Assembly (NCBI GenBank): GCA_947624075.1
Contig: CANQIM010000009.1
Coordinates: 1 to 18,216, forward strand
DNA length: 18,216 bases
Source: an uncultured Bacilli bacterium
GTDB lineage: Bacteria > Bacillota_I > Bacilli_A > RF39 > UBA660
Direction: 5' to 3'
In this document: positions 7,376-15,856 of the stretch, piece after piece
Layout: the number at the start of each line of letters is the position of its first letter
How positions within the stretch are numbered: position 1 is the first letter of the stretch
Position numbers and translations under genes: made by a program
Notes under the pieces: model-generated
What the model saw: only the letters and a program-made list of their open reading frames with translations
The model's database searches: none
What the model was told of the DNA's origin: nothing

Positions 7376-8032
7376 ATGGTTGATAATATTGATAGTGAGA
7401 ATTATTTATACTTAAAAAATTATTTGTCTAAATGTGTCAATACTTCTAGTAAAACATTTTACAATAGAGAACTTATTTTAAATTTAAATACCCGTACCAA
7501 GCAAATTGTCTTTATAACTTATGGTCATGCTACTATTACAAAGATAGATGAGGATGGAAATAAAGTTGTTTTAAGAGAATTAAAAGAAAATGATATTTTT
7601 TCTAATTTGTTTTATCTAGGTAGTGAAGATGAAATCTATGTAGTTTCAAATAGTAATATCACAGAAGTAATCTTTATAAATTACTATTCTATTTTAAAAG
7701 ATTGTTCTATGAACTGTCCTTTTCATAATCAACTAGTTCTATCTCTTTTTGATTTGCTAATAAAGGACAACAAGGAATTAAATGAAAAAATAGAGCTTCT
7801 TTCTAAAAGAACTGTTAGAAGTAAAATTCTCTTCTTTTTTAAAAAGCGTATGAATAATGATAATATCTTTAGAGTAACTACTTCTTATAAAGCTATAGCT
7901 GATTATTTATCTATAGATAGAAGTAACTTTATGCGTGAACTATCTAATCTAGAAAAAGAAGGTATCATAAAAAAAGAAGGTCGTAAGATAACCTTTCTTC
8001 AAGATAAAATAAACAATAAATTTACTTTATAA
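7376..8032 (+). CDS. Crp/Fnr-family transcriptional regulator
   Basis: The 218-residue protein has the two-part Crp/Fnr layout. Residues about 25-110 form a cyclic-nucleotide-binding-like beta barrel, a long dimerisation helix spans about 115-150, and a winged helix-turn-helix spans about 168-208. SYKAIADYLSIDRSNFMRELSNLEKEGI contains the family's HTH, with the recognition helix at about 181-192. Cysteines are C20, C110 and C114 (DCSMNCPFH). The CxxxC pair could sense redox state or bind metal, but the N-terminal cysteine set of E. coli Fnr is absent, so the signal is unknown. ATG 7376 is preceded by GAGGTG at 8-nt spacing. It is divergent from the anaerobic nrd-dut operon with a shared palindrome between them, so it is the likely local regulator. 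Control of dNTP synthesis by this protein is inference from position. Confidence 0.88.
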   Translation: MVDNIDSENYLYLKNYLSKCVNTSSKTFYNRELILNLNTRTKQIVFITYGHATITKIDEDGNKVVLRELKENDIFSNLFYLGSEDEIYVVSNSNITEVIFINYYSILKDCSMNCPFHNQLVLSLFDLLIKDNKELNEKIELLSKRTVRSKILFFFKKRMNNDNIFRVTTSYKAIADYLSIDRSNFMRELSNLEKEGIIKKEGRKITFLQDKINNKFTL

Positions 8033-8057
8033 CAAACCAATAATAATTTATAAATAA

Positions 8058-10499
8058 CTACATAGCTTTCTTATAATTCCTTACCATTCTTTTTATTTTA
8101 TTTTCATTGCTCTTTATAATATTTACTGGTAAGTAAGCCCTTCTATTATTTAATTTTTCTAAATAGATTTTCAACTTTTCACTTTCTTTATCAATGTCAT
8201 ATTTACCACTTTGCAACTTATTTAATACACTCATCAAATAATAACCTAAAAAATCACTTGTATCTAAAGAAATATCTGCTGAATCATCATTTCTTGGTAC
8301 ATAATACTTATCTAATTCTTCATCAATTATTTCAAAAATTCTATGAGCTTCCTTTTTAGGAATCTTACTTAACTTATCACATATTGCATTATGATTTAAT
8401 CTAATTATATCATCTACATCTTCTGGCGTTTTTTCATAAATAAAAGGAACTTTACAATCTCTAAATTTTTTCTTTAACTCTTCCTTTATATTTCCAAAGA
8501 CTACTTCTTTTATTCCATCTACTGTATAAATATTTCTATCAGCAACCAAATTATTTAAAAATATATACATATTCTTTAAATCTTCTTTTTCACGATAACT
8601 ATCTATATCATTCTCATCATATTCCTTATCAACATAAACAACTCCTGGACCAAATCTTAAATCAGACATGTCTTTATAATTAAGAAAATGATAAGTAAAA
8701 CTCATAACTGGATTTAAACCTTTTTTCATTTTAGGAATTATCTTTTTACCTTCTAATGCACCTTTTACAATCTCACTATCTTCTGAAACTATCTTACTTG
8801 TATCTAAAAAATGTACACCAAAAACAATATCTTGATAATTTTCATAGTTAATAGAAAAACAACAATTATCAATTCCCTTTATCATAAAAGTTCTTGAATT
8901 AAATCCATCTTTATACATTGGATATTTCCTCATATAATTTCTAATTACACTATCAAGTTCAAAATCTAATAAACTAACTTCTTGCTTTAATTTATCTCTA
9001 TCAATATCACTTTTTACTACTTCGCCACCAATATTTCTTAACTCTTCAACATCTTTATTTACAAGACCACTTGATACATATTTCTTTTTATTAACATATT
9101 CTAAAAATTCATCTAATCTTTTATTAATTATTTCTACTTCTTCTTCCGTAAGTCTTACTCCATTTTTATAAAAAGCCTTAATAATTTCTTTATAAAAATT
9201 TGGTTCTATAAATGTAAATCCTTGATTAACTAATTTTAACTTATAATTTAAAATAAAACTGTCTAACAAGCTTATAATAATATGACAATTATTCTTTCTA
9301 GCATCTCTTATATGTTCATTTTCTTTAATCAACTTCTCTATATAAGTATAATTATTATCATTATGACATAAAGAATCTACTATATCATAATAAACACTTG
9401 TATCAGCTTCTTCAAATTCTACTCTTTTAGGCGCTAAATCCTCAAACATCTTAATAAGTGTTTTTAAAAATTTTCTCTCAACATCATCGTAAGGATTTAA
9501 GCCTTTCTTCAAATTACGTAGTTTATTTTTTAAAACATCTACTCCCAATATAGATATTTCTTCTAAAACATCATCATTCAATTTTTCTAATTTTCCAAAT
9601 AAAACTAACAACTCTTTAGGAATAAAGTTTTCAAGTCCCAACCCATATTTCCTAATATATTTTCCATCTCTTATATTTTCTAATCTACTAATAAATTCTT
9701 TATATTCTATAAATTTATCTTCTATTAATTCTTTATAATCTGTATCATCAATTTCTAAAAACTTTTTAGGTATAGAGCAACTATATTCCTTTTCTTCTAG
9801 CTTAATGAGTCTTTCTATTTCTTCTAAAAATCTTTTACATTTATTATATTTTTCTTTTACTAAGGCTATCTCTTTTCTTAAATTACTATAACTATCTAAA
9901 TTTAATAGATAAGTAAATTCTTTTTTATTTTTCTTTAATCCACCATCCAAATCATTTTCAAAAGCTACAATTTTATAATTTTTTTCAATAACTATTTTTT
10001 TCTTTCTATATAAGTTATATGTAGCTTTAATATACATTTCTCTCAATTTAATTAAGCATTGCATTCTTTCAAAATAATCTTTACTTTTTAAGTAAGTATT
10101 AAATAATTCTTCATCAAAAGAAGACAAGTAAAAATCTAACATTAAAATATTACTAATAGCATACTTCTTTTTATCATTATTATTTACTTTGCTTTTCTCT
10201 AAAGGCTGTACTTCATTTATAAAATCATTTGCTAATTTGCCCAACATTTTATGACACTTTTTTAATCTAATTATTTCTTCTCTACATTTTTCGTAATTTA
10301 TTAATTCATCATTTACAAAGTAAATCTTTTTAGCCATCCCTAAACTTTTTATTCTATAAGAAATATATTTTCTAACTAATGTAATATCTTCTAAAGATAA
10401 TTTTTCTTGTAAACTATCAATATCACTATTTCCTATTTCTTCTAATAATTCTAAAGCTTTAGCTTGTTCTTCTTCCGTTAATTTCTTTTTCTTACTCAT
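8058..10499 (-). CDS. Large protein with a possible degenerate RNB (RNase II/R-like) domain
   Basis: An 813-residue soluble protein with no signal peptide or membrane segment. Residues 1 to about 520 are highly charged and helical, with long Lys/Glu-rich stretches and no domain I recognise. Residues about 530-775 resemble the RNB exonuclease core in the right order: RTFMIKGIDNCCFSI (532-549), IVFGVHFLDTSKIV (compare GVHIADVSHYV), IIPKMKKGLNPVMSF, DLRFGPGVVYV, VPFIYEKTPEDVDD (compare PxLYRxHExP) and LDTSDFLGYYLMSVLNKL (compare TSPIRRYADLxxHR). The catalytic DxxxxxDxDD cluster is not preserved; only IDN (543-545) remains where IDD is expected. If the match is right, it has lost canonical nuclease residues and may be an RNA-binding pseudo-exonuclease. 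Start ATG 10499 has a GGGGGAAATAGG purine stretch upstream. It faces the Crp/Fnr gene convergently, 25 bp apart. Existence of the gene is certain; family assignment is tentative. Confidence 0.6.
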   Translation of the reverse strand: MSKKKKLTEEEQAKALELLEEIGNSDIDSLQEKLSLEDITLVRKYISYRIKSLGMAKKIYFVNDELINYEKCREEIIRLKKCHKMLGKLANDFINEVQPLEKSKVNNNDKKKYAISNILMLDFYLSSFDEELFNTYLKSKDYFERMQCLIKLREMYIKATYNLYRKKKIVIEKNYKIVAFENDLDGGLKKNKKEFTYLLNLDSYSNLRKEIALVKEKYNKCKRFLEEIERLIKLEEKEYSCSIPKKFLEIDDTDYKELIEDKFIEYKEFISRLENIRDGKYIRKYGLGLENFIPKELLVLFGKLEKLNDDVLEEISILGVDVLKNKLRNLKKGLNPYDDVERKFLKTLIKMFEDLAPKRVEFEEADTSVYYDIVDSLCHNDNNYTYIEKLIKENEHIRDARKNNCHIIISLLDSFILNYKLKLVNQGFTFIEPNFYKEIIKAFYKNGVRLTEEEVEIINKRLDEFLEYVNKKKYVSSGLVNKDVEELRNIGGEVVKSDIDRDKLKQEVSLLDFELDSVIRNYMRKYPMYKDGFNSRTFMIKGIDNCCFSINYENYQDIVFGVHFLDTSKIVSEDSEIVKGALEGKKIIPKMKKGLNPVMSFTYHFLNYKDMSDLRFGPGVVYVDKEYDENDIDSYREKEDLKNMYIFLNNLVADRNIYTVDGIKEVVFGNIKEELKKKFRDCKVPFIYEKTPEDVDDIIRLNHNAICDKLSKIPKKEAHRIFEIIDEELDKYYVPRNDDSADISLDTSDFLGYYLMSVLNKLQSGKYDIDKESEKLKIYLEKLNNRRAYLPVNIIKSNENKIKRMVRNYKKAM

Positions 10500-10563
10500 A
10501 ACCTATTTCCCCCATTACTGCTTACTATATCATAATTTATTTATAATTAAAAGAAATTAAATC

Positions 10564-10601
10564 AAAAAAAAGCAAGTTATCTAGGTAATAGACTTAAACT
10601 T
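10564..10601 (-). terminator. Probable terminator of tex
   Basis: On the minus strand an imperfect hairpin pairs AAGTT with AACTT and TCTA with TAGA around a TTACC loop, with internal unpaired bases. It is followed by GC and eight T's. It overlaps the last codons and stop of tex (TAA 10577-10579). Confidence 0.55.
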
Positions 10602-12730
10602 ACTTTTTCTTTTTCTAATGATATATCATCGACATAGCAATCTACTATATCTCCTACATTTACTACTTCGCTAGGATGTTTTATATACTTTTCTGTTAAC
10701 TTTGATATATGAGCAAGTCCATCATTATGAAGTCCTATATCTATAAAAACACCAAAGTCAACTACATTTCTAACTGTCCCTTGAAGCTTCATTCCTATAC
10801 TTAAATCTTTTATATCTAATATATCGCTCTTTAATATAGGTTGAGGCATTTCATCTCTTGGATCTAAATTAGGTTTTTTTAAAGAAGCAATTACATCTTC
10901 CAAAGTATAAACATCAGTATCTAATTCTTTAGAAAGATCATTTACGTTTAATTTATCTAACTCTTCAATCAATTCTTTAGAACCTACATCATTTAATTTA
11001 AAATTAATTTTCTTTAGTAACTTCAAAGCAACTTCATAACTTTCTGGGTGAATAGCTGTTCTATCTAAAACATTATCTCCATCTACTATTCTTAAAAAGC
11101 CAATTGCTTGTTCATATGCTTTATCTGTTAAAAGCTTTTCTTTTTTTATTTCTTCACGTGAATTTATCTTTCCATGTTTTTCACGATAATCAACTATTTT
11201 CTTTATTGCAGCTTTGGTAATTCCAGAAACATATTTTAGCAACGAATTAGAAGCTGTATTTACATTTACTCCTACACTATTAACACATTTTTCCACAACA
11301 AAGTCTAACGATTCAGAAAGTTTCTTTTGTGAAACATCATGTTGATATAATCCAACCCCTATTCCATCAGGTGGTATCTTAACAAGTTCAGCTAAAGGAT
11401 CTTGCAACCTTCTACCAATACTTACAGCACTTCTTTTTTCAACAGCTAAATCAGGAAATTCTTCAATAGCAACATCTGATGCACTATATATTGAAGCCCC
11501 AGCTTCTGACACAATTACATATTTACAATTAAGTTGATACTCCTTTATCATTTCACTACAAAACTTTTCTGACTCTCTAGAGGCTGTACCATTACCAATC
11601 GCAATTATATCTACATTATATTTCTTAATTAAACTAACAATATCTTCCTTACATTTTTTTAAAGCACTTTCACTAATATTATTCAAAAAAGGCTTAATAA
11701 CACAAGAATCTAAATACTTTCCATTCTTATCAACAACAGCTATCTTACAACCATTAACAAATCCTGGATCAAAAGCTAAAACTACCTTTTCTTTAATAGG
11801 TGGCGTCAACAACAAAGCTTCTAAGTTCTTACCAAAATTATCAATAGCAGCTTCTTCTCCTTTTTCAGTTAACTCACTTCTAATTTCTCTTTCTATTGAA
11901 GGACTAATCAATCTCTTATAAGCATCATCTATTGCTTCTTTAACATAGTTACTTACAAAACTTTGTTCATTTTTAATAATCTTTCTTTCTAAATAAGCAA
12001 TTATTTCTTCTTTTTTTACATCTATATTAACTGTAATAACTTTTTCACTTTCAGCTCTATTAATAGCTAAAATACGATGTGCTTTTATATATTTAACAGC
12101 TTCATTAAATTCATAATACATTTCATATACTCTTTTTGTATCAGGATTATCTTTCTTTACTTTAGTAATAATAACTCCATTCTTATAAAAATAACTTCTA
12201 ATCCATTTACGATAACTAGCATTATCACTAATCCATTCAGCTATAATATATTTAGCTCCTTCAAGACATTTTTCCATCGTTAAATCATCTTTAACAAATT
12301 TAGAACATAAATCATTAATATTTCCTTTAACTGGAAAACTCATCATCATTTTAGCAAGTGGCTCCAATCCTAAAGCAATTGCTTCTGTTGCCTTAGTCTT
12401 TTTCTTTTCTTTATATGGTCTATATAAATCTTCTACTTCAACTAATTTAGTACAATTAAGAATAGAATTTTTCAACTCTTCAGTAAGCATTCCTTTTTCA
12501 TCAATTAGTCTAATTACATCTTCTTTTCTTTTTAATAAATTTTCTTGATAAACATAGACTTCACTAATAGCTTTTATTACTTCTTCATCTAAAGCACCAG
12601 TTGCTTCTTTTCTATATCTTGCGATAAAAGGAATAGTATTTCCTTCACTAAGTAAATTTAAAACAACACTTACTTGTTTAGGTGCAATATTAAGATTATT
12701 AGCTATTTCATTTATAATTAATTCGTTCAT
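10577..12730 (-). CDS. tex: Tex family RNA-binding transcription accessory protein
   Basis: Tex is a conserved cytoplasmic nucleic-acid-binding protein, related to eukaryotic Spt6, that associates with transcription. The 717-residue length is typical. Order of parts: an N-terminal helical region with the Tex signature NTIPFIARYRKEATGALDE (31-49) and LVEVEDLYRPYKEKKKTKA (96-114); a YqgF/RNase H-like domain (about 315-440, LAFDPGFVNG at 318-327); SAVSIGRRLQDPLAELVKI (434-452) and GVGLYQHDV; a helix-hairpin-helix region (about 488-548, NTASNSLLKYVSGIT); and a C-terminal S1 RNA-binding domain (about 645-716, GTVRNVVDFGVFIDIG). ATG 12730 has AAGAGGT at 6-nt spacing. It is transcribed alone, divergent from rpmB, with a probable terminator at its end. 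Confidence 0.96.
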   Translation of the reverse strand: MNELIINEIANNLNIAPKQVSVVLNLLSEGNTIPFIARYRKEATGALDEEVIKAISEVYVYQENLLKRKEDVIRLIDEKGMLTEELKNSILNCTKLVEVEDLYRPYKEKKKTKATEAIALGLEPLAKMMMSFPVKGNINDLCSKFVKDDLTMEKCLEGAKYIIAEWISDNASYRKWIRSYFYKNGVIITKVKKDNPDTKRVYEMYYEFNEAVKYIKAHRILAINRAESEKVITVNIDVKKEEIIAYLERKIIKNEQSFVSNYVKEAIDDAYKRLISPSIEREIRSELTEKGEEAAIDNFGKNLEALLLTPPIKEKVVLAFDPGFVNGCKIAVVDKNGKYLDSCVIKPFLNNISESALKKCKEDIVSLIKKYNVDIIAIGNGTASRESEKFCSEMIKEYQLNCKYVIVSEAGASIYSASDVAIEEFPDLAVEKRSAVSIGRRLQDPLAELVKIPPDGIGVGLYQHDVSQKKLSESLDFVVEKCVNSVGVNVNTASNSLLKYVSGITKAAIKKIVDYREKHGKINSREEIKKEKLLTDKAYEQAIGFLRIVDGDNVLDRTAIHPESYEVALKLLKKINFKLNDVGSKELIEELDKLNVNDLSKELDTDVYTLEDVIASLKKPNLDPRDEMPQPILKSDILDIKDLSIGMKLQGTVRNVVDFGVFIDIGLHNDGLAHISKLTEKYIKHPSEVVNVGDIVDCYVDDISLEKEKVSLSLLPR

Positions 12731-12758
12731 TTTCTACCTCTTTTCTAGGACAATTTTA

Positions 12759-12767
12759 ATTTTATCA
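12759..12767 (-). promoter_or_regulatory. Extended -10 element of the tex promoter
   Basis: TGATAAAAT on the minus strand fits the extended -10 form (TG, one base, then TAAAAT, 5/6). It lies 29 nt before ATG 12730. The -35 position (TTTTCT at 12782-12787) is weak, as is common with extended -10 promoters. Confidence 0.45.
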
Positions 12768-12792
12768 TAAAGCGTTTTTTTAGAAAAGAAAA

Positions 12793-12821
12793 AATCTATT
12801 TAATTGACACTAAAATAGATT
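12793..12821. repeat. 9-bp inverted repeat with T-run on the minus strand
   Basis: AATCTATTT (12793-12801) and AAATAGATT (12813-12821) are perfect complements with an 11-nt loop. On the minus strand the stem runs into TTTTTTC, giving a terminator-like shape upstream of tex where no minus-strand gene ends. ATTGACA occurs twice in and beside it (12803-12809, 12819-12825). It may be an upstream terminator or attenuator for tex, an operator, or chance. Confidence 0.4.
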
Positions 12822-12928
12822 GACATTAGAAATAATTAGATAGAAAATAAACGGTATTATTTTTACTTTTAGTTTTTCCATATTAAATATTTAAAAATAG
12901 TGATTATATTACAATTAGTCGATATTTA

Positions 12929-12957
12929 TTGACTTTCAAACCCTTTTATGATAAAGT
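12929..12957 (+). promoter_or_regulatory. Candidate promoter of rpmB
   Basis: TTGACT (-35, 5/6), a 17-bp spacer, then TAAAGT (-10, 4/6). It lies about 37 nt before ATG 12995, giving a short leader that carries the strong AAGGAGGG site. Confidence 0.45.
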
Positions 12958-12994
12958 TATAAAGCAGACGGAAAGAGGCAAAGGAGGGAAAAAT

Positions 12995-13177
12995 ATGGCA
13001 ATCAATGCTTCAGTTAGAAAACCTAATATGAAAAAAAGAATTCGTTCTCATGCTTTAAATACAACGAATAGTACTCAAAAATTAAATTTACAAGTACATA
13101 GATTAGATGATGGTACTAAAGTAAGAATGACAACAAAAGAAAAAAGAACTTTCAAGAAAAATGAAAAAGCTGCTTAA
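12995..13177 (+). CDS. rpmB: 50S ribosomal protein L28 (bL28), divergent
   Basis: A 60-residue, very basic protein that aligns end to end with bL28, a structural protein of the large ribosomal subunit. KKRIRSHALN corresponds to GNNRSHAxN, LNLQVHRL to the conserved NLQKVRI core, and DDGTKVRMTTKEKRT to NGKPKKVYVSARALKS. The N-terminus lacks the cysteine and TGK of typical bL28 (MARKCVITGK becomes MAINASVRKP), so this looks like a cysteine-free form. ATG 12995 follows AAGGAGGG at 6-nt spacing. An upstream in-frame ATG at 12929 lacks such a site, would add unrelated residues and overlaps the promoter, so I reject it. It stands alone, divergent from tex, and ends in a terminator hairpin. Confidence 0.85.
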   Translation: MAINASVRKPNMKKRIRSHALNTTNSTQKLNLQVHRLDDGTKVRMTTKEKRTFKKNEKAA

Positions 13178-13199
13178 TCGCAACTTTTCTTTTTTTATC
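13166..13199 (+). terminator. Terminator of rpmB, probably bidirectional
   Basis: AAAGCTGC (13166-13173) pairs with GCAACTTT (13180-13187), with one mismatch and a 6-nt loop, then TCTTTTTTT. It includes the rpmB stop codon. On the minus strand the same stem runs into TTCATTTTT, so it may also end the convergent gene at 13195. Confidence 0.7.
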
Positions 13200-13896
13200 T
13201 ACAATTAAATCCTCCAGCTATTAGCATACTACTAACAGCATCTTTTGGTGCATTTAAACTAAATTCTACATTAGAAACGTTATGTGTTTTAAGAGATTCT
13301 GGAAAACTCATAGCATCTAATTTAGTTAAATCTATATTAACATTAACAACTATTCCAGTACTGTTTTTTGTTACTTGCAAATAATAACCATTTACTGCAA
13401 CTTGACTAAAATTTAAAAATCCATTATAAAGTCCTTCAACGGTTGCAACTCCTGCTGGATTTGCCGAATTAGGATTAATTAAAGCTAACTTCGTATAACT
13501 TTGTAAAGCATCATTTACAAAAGATAAATTATATGTCAAAGCTGTATCCGTTCCATCAGATGCTGCTAAAGTCGTTTTTGTACAAATTAACTGACTATTC
13601 AAATCTATTTGATTACTAGTTACGGAATTATTATCAACTGTATCACCAACTTTGTCATCTACTCTATTATAAATAATTCCTTCTTCATTTTTATCTTTTT
13701 CTAAAAAAGCCGTAACTCTTGGGTAAAGTAGACCAACACTCAAAGCTAATAAACCAATTACCCCCAAAACAATAGCTGGTTTTTTACTAACTTTTTTTTC
13801 ATAGTTGGCTAACTTTTCAACATCACTTAAATTTAATACTTGGGTTTTTGCTAATTCTTCAGCACTCATTTTAGAGCGGTCATACTTCTCTTTCAA
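13195..13896 (-). CDS. Membrane-anchored hypothetical protein
   Basis: A 233-residue protein I do not recognise. Residues 1-39 are charged and presumably cytoplasmic. Residues 40-58 form one hydrophobic membrane segment (PAIVLGVIGLLALSVGLLY). The remainder (about 60-233) is Asn/Ser/Thr-rich and probably extracellular, with two cysteines, C105 and C232, the second next to the C-terminus, that could form a disulfide. There is no signal-peptidase or lipobox site after the segment, so it should stay anchored. The start is TTG 13896, supported by GAGGTGAG at good spacing. The next ATG (codon 10) has no ribosome site. It has its own strong extended -10 promoter and lies between typA and rpmB, which says nothing about its role. 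A cell-envelope function is an inference. Confidence 0.72.
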   Translation of the reverse strand: MKEKYDRSKMSAEELAKTQVLNLSDVEKLANYEKKVSKKPAIVLGVIGLLALSVGLLYPRVTAFLEKDKNEEGIIYNRVDDKVGDTVDNNSVTSNQIDLNSQLICTKTTLAASDGTDTALTYNLSFVNDALQSYTKLALINPNSANPAGVATVEGLYNGFLNFSQVAVNGYYLQVTKNSTGIVVNVNIDLTKLDAMSFPESLKTHNVSNVEFSLNAPKDAVSSMLIAGGFNCR

Positions 13897-13921
13897 TTAA
13901 CTCACCTCTATCTTTAATACC

Positions 13922-13950
13922 ATTATAGCAAAACTCTTATAAATAGCCAA
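13922..13950 (-). promoter_or_regulatory. Promoter of the membrane-anchored protein gene
   Basis: Minus strand TTGGCT (-35, 4/6), 17-bp spacer, TATAAT (-10, 6/6) with TGC just before it (extended -10). It lies about 26 nt before the TTG start at 13896. Confidence 0.7.
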
Positions 13951-13951
13951 G

Positions 13952-13976
13952 AAAAAAATAACCTTTTTGGTTATTT
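13952..13976 (-). terminator. Rho-independent terminator of typA
   Basis: Minus strand AAATAACC-AAAAA-GGTTATTT forms a perfect 8-bp stem followed by four more T's. It begins 4 nt past the typA stop codon. Confidence 0.9.
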
Positions 13977-13979
13977 CAC

Positions 13980-15797
13980 TTAATTATTCTTATATTTAGC
14001 ATCAAATTTTTTTCTTTCTTCAGTATTTAAAATTCTTTTTCTTATACGAATAAAGTTAGGAGTTACTTCAACTAATTCATCGGAATTTATATAATCAAGA
14101 GCATATTCCAAAGAAATTGGACGAGGTCTTTTCAAAACAACAGTATGATCAGACCCAGCTGCTCTAGTATTAGTTAATTGCTTTCCTTTAACAACATTAA
14201 CGGCTAAATCATTATCACGATTACATTCACCTACTACCATGCCTTCATATACTTCTGTTCCTGGTTCAATAAACATAACCCCTCTATCTTCCAAATTACC
14301 AATAGAGTAAGCCGTAGCATTTCCATTTTCCATTGAAACTAAAACCCCAAGTTTTCTTTCTCCAATAACAACATTTTCATAAGGCAAGTATTCTTTGAAA
14401 GTATGATTCATTATACCATAACCTTTTGTAAGTGTTAAAAAGTCTGTGGAAAAACCAATTAATCCACGAGATGGTATAGTATAAAGAAGACGAACTTGAT
14501 TTTCAAAATTAGTCATATTTTCCATCTTACCACCACGCATACCAAGTTGTTCAATAACAGAACCAATTGTATCTTCTGGTGCTTCTATTTGTAACTCTTC
14601 ATATGGCTCATATTTAACTCCATCAATTTCTTTAATTATAACAGTTGGCTTAGATACTTCTAATTCAAAACCTTCACGACGCATATTTTCAATTAAAATT
14701 CCTAAATGTAATTCACCTCTACCACTTACTAAAAATGATTCATTAGTAGCTGGTTCAACTCTCAAACTAACATCTCTTTGTGTTTCTCTATTAAGTCTTT
14801 CTTCAATCTTACGAGCTGTTACTATTTTTCCATCACGTCCAACAAATGGTGATGAATTAGTTCCAAAAGTCATTTGTAAAGTTGGCTCATCTATATGTAA
14901 TTGTGGTAGTGGTAAGATATTATCATTATCACATAAAGTCTCTCCCACTGATATATCAGCAAGTCCAGCAACCGCAACAATATCTCCTGCTTCTGCTTCT
15001 TCAATTTCAATACGATTATAACCATAAAAACCAAATAATTTTTGAATTCTAAATTGTTTAGTAGAACCATCTAATCGACAACAAGTAACTACTTCCCCTG
15101 TTTTTATTTTTCCATTATGAACACGACCAATACCAATACGACCAACAAATTCATTGTAATCAAGCAAGGCAGGTTGAAATTGTAATGGACTATGAGCATC
15201 ACCACTAGGTGCAGGAATTTCTTCTAATATTGTATCAAGAATTTCTGTAAATCCTTCAGTTTGAGTAGATAAATCATCACTTAAAGAACATGTACCATTA
15301 ACAGCAGATGCATATAAAACTTTAAAATCAAGTTGCTCATCATTTGCTCCCAATTCAATAAACAAATCTAATACTTCATCAACAACTTGCTTGCATCTAG
15401 CACTTGGCTTATCAACTTTATTAATAATAACGATAGGCTTTACTTTAGCTTCAAAAGCTTTCTTCAAAACAAATCTTGTTTGAGGCATAGCCCCTTCATA
15501 TGCATCAACAACAAGTAAAACGCCATCTACCATATTCATTATACGTTCAACTTCGCCACCAAAATCAGCATGTCCTGGCGTATCTAAAATATTAATACGG
15601 ACACCTTTGTAATCTAAAGCAGTTGTTTTTGCTAATATAGTTATTCCACGTTCTTTTTCTAAGTCATTTGAATCCATTGATACATTTGAAACATCTTCAT
15701 TATCACGAAACATTCCCGAATGTTTTAAAATTCCATCTACTAAAGTTGTTTTTCCATGGTCAACATGAGCAATTATTGCGACATTTCTTTTTTCCAT
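13980..15797 (-). CDS. typA: Ribosome-associated GTPase TypA/BipA
   Basis: A translational GTPase that binds the ribosome and affects 50S assembly and stress or low-temperature growth. The 605-residue length is normal. GTPase motifs: G1 AHVDHGKT (10-17), G2 within ERGITI (49-54), G3 DTPGHADF (72-79), G4 NKVD (126-129). EF-G-like domains II, III and V follow, for example RGELHLGILIENMRREGFE and the TypA-specific SRGLIGFSTDFLT and GVMFIEPGTEVYEGMVVGE. ATG 15797 has AGAGGTG at suitable spacing. It has its own extended -10 promoter, overlapping the end of the dedA-like gene, and its own terminator, so it is expressed singly. Nothing in the sequence is unusual. Confidence 0.97.
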   Translation of the reverse strand: MEKRNVAIIAHVDHGKTTLVDGILKHSGMFRDNEDVSNVSMDSNDLEKERGITILAKTTALDYKGVRINILDTPGHADFGGEVERIMNMVDGVLLVVDAYEGAMPQTRFVLKKAFEAKVKPIVIINKVDKPSARCKQVVDEVLDLFIELGANDEQLDFKVLYASAVNGTCSLSDDLSTQTEGFTEILDTILEEIPAPSGDAHSPLQFQPALLDYNEFVGRIGIGRVHNGKIKTGEVVTCCRLDGSTKQFRIQKLFGFYGYNRIEIEEAEAGDIVAVAGLADISVGETLCDNDNILPLPQLHIDEPTLQMTFGTNSSPFVGRDGKIVTARKIEERLNRETQRDVSLRVEPATNESFLVSGRGELHLGILIENMRREGFELEVSKPTVIIKEIDGVKYEPYEELQIEAPEDTIGSVIEQLGMRGGKMENMTNFENQVRLLYTIPSRGLIGFSTDFLTLTKGYGIMNHTFKEYLPYENVVIGERKLGVLVSMENGNATAYSIGNLEDRGVMFIEPGTEVYEGMVVGECNRDNDLAVNVVKGKQLTNTRAAGSDHTVVLKRPRPISLEYALDYINSDELVEVTPNFIRIRKRILNTEERKKFDAKYKNN

Positions 15798-15827
15798 TTT
15801 TACTACACCTCTTCACACACGACCTAA

Positions 15828-15856
15828 AGTATAGCACAAATCTCACTAAACTTCAA
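15828..15856 (-). promoter_or_regulatory. Promoter of typA
   Basis: Minus strand TTGAAG (-35, 4/6), 17-bp spacer, TATACT (-10, 5/6) with TGC directly before it (extended -10). The -35 box lies in the last codons of the upstream dedA-like gene. The leader is about 25 nt. Confidence 0.68.

Noticed and set aside
12077..12283. Open frame on the plus strand opposite tex
   Set aside because: Antisense shadow rich in Phe/Ile/Ser from reversed codons; no promoter or ribosome site.
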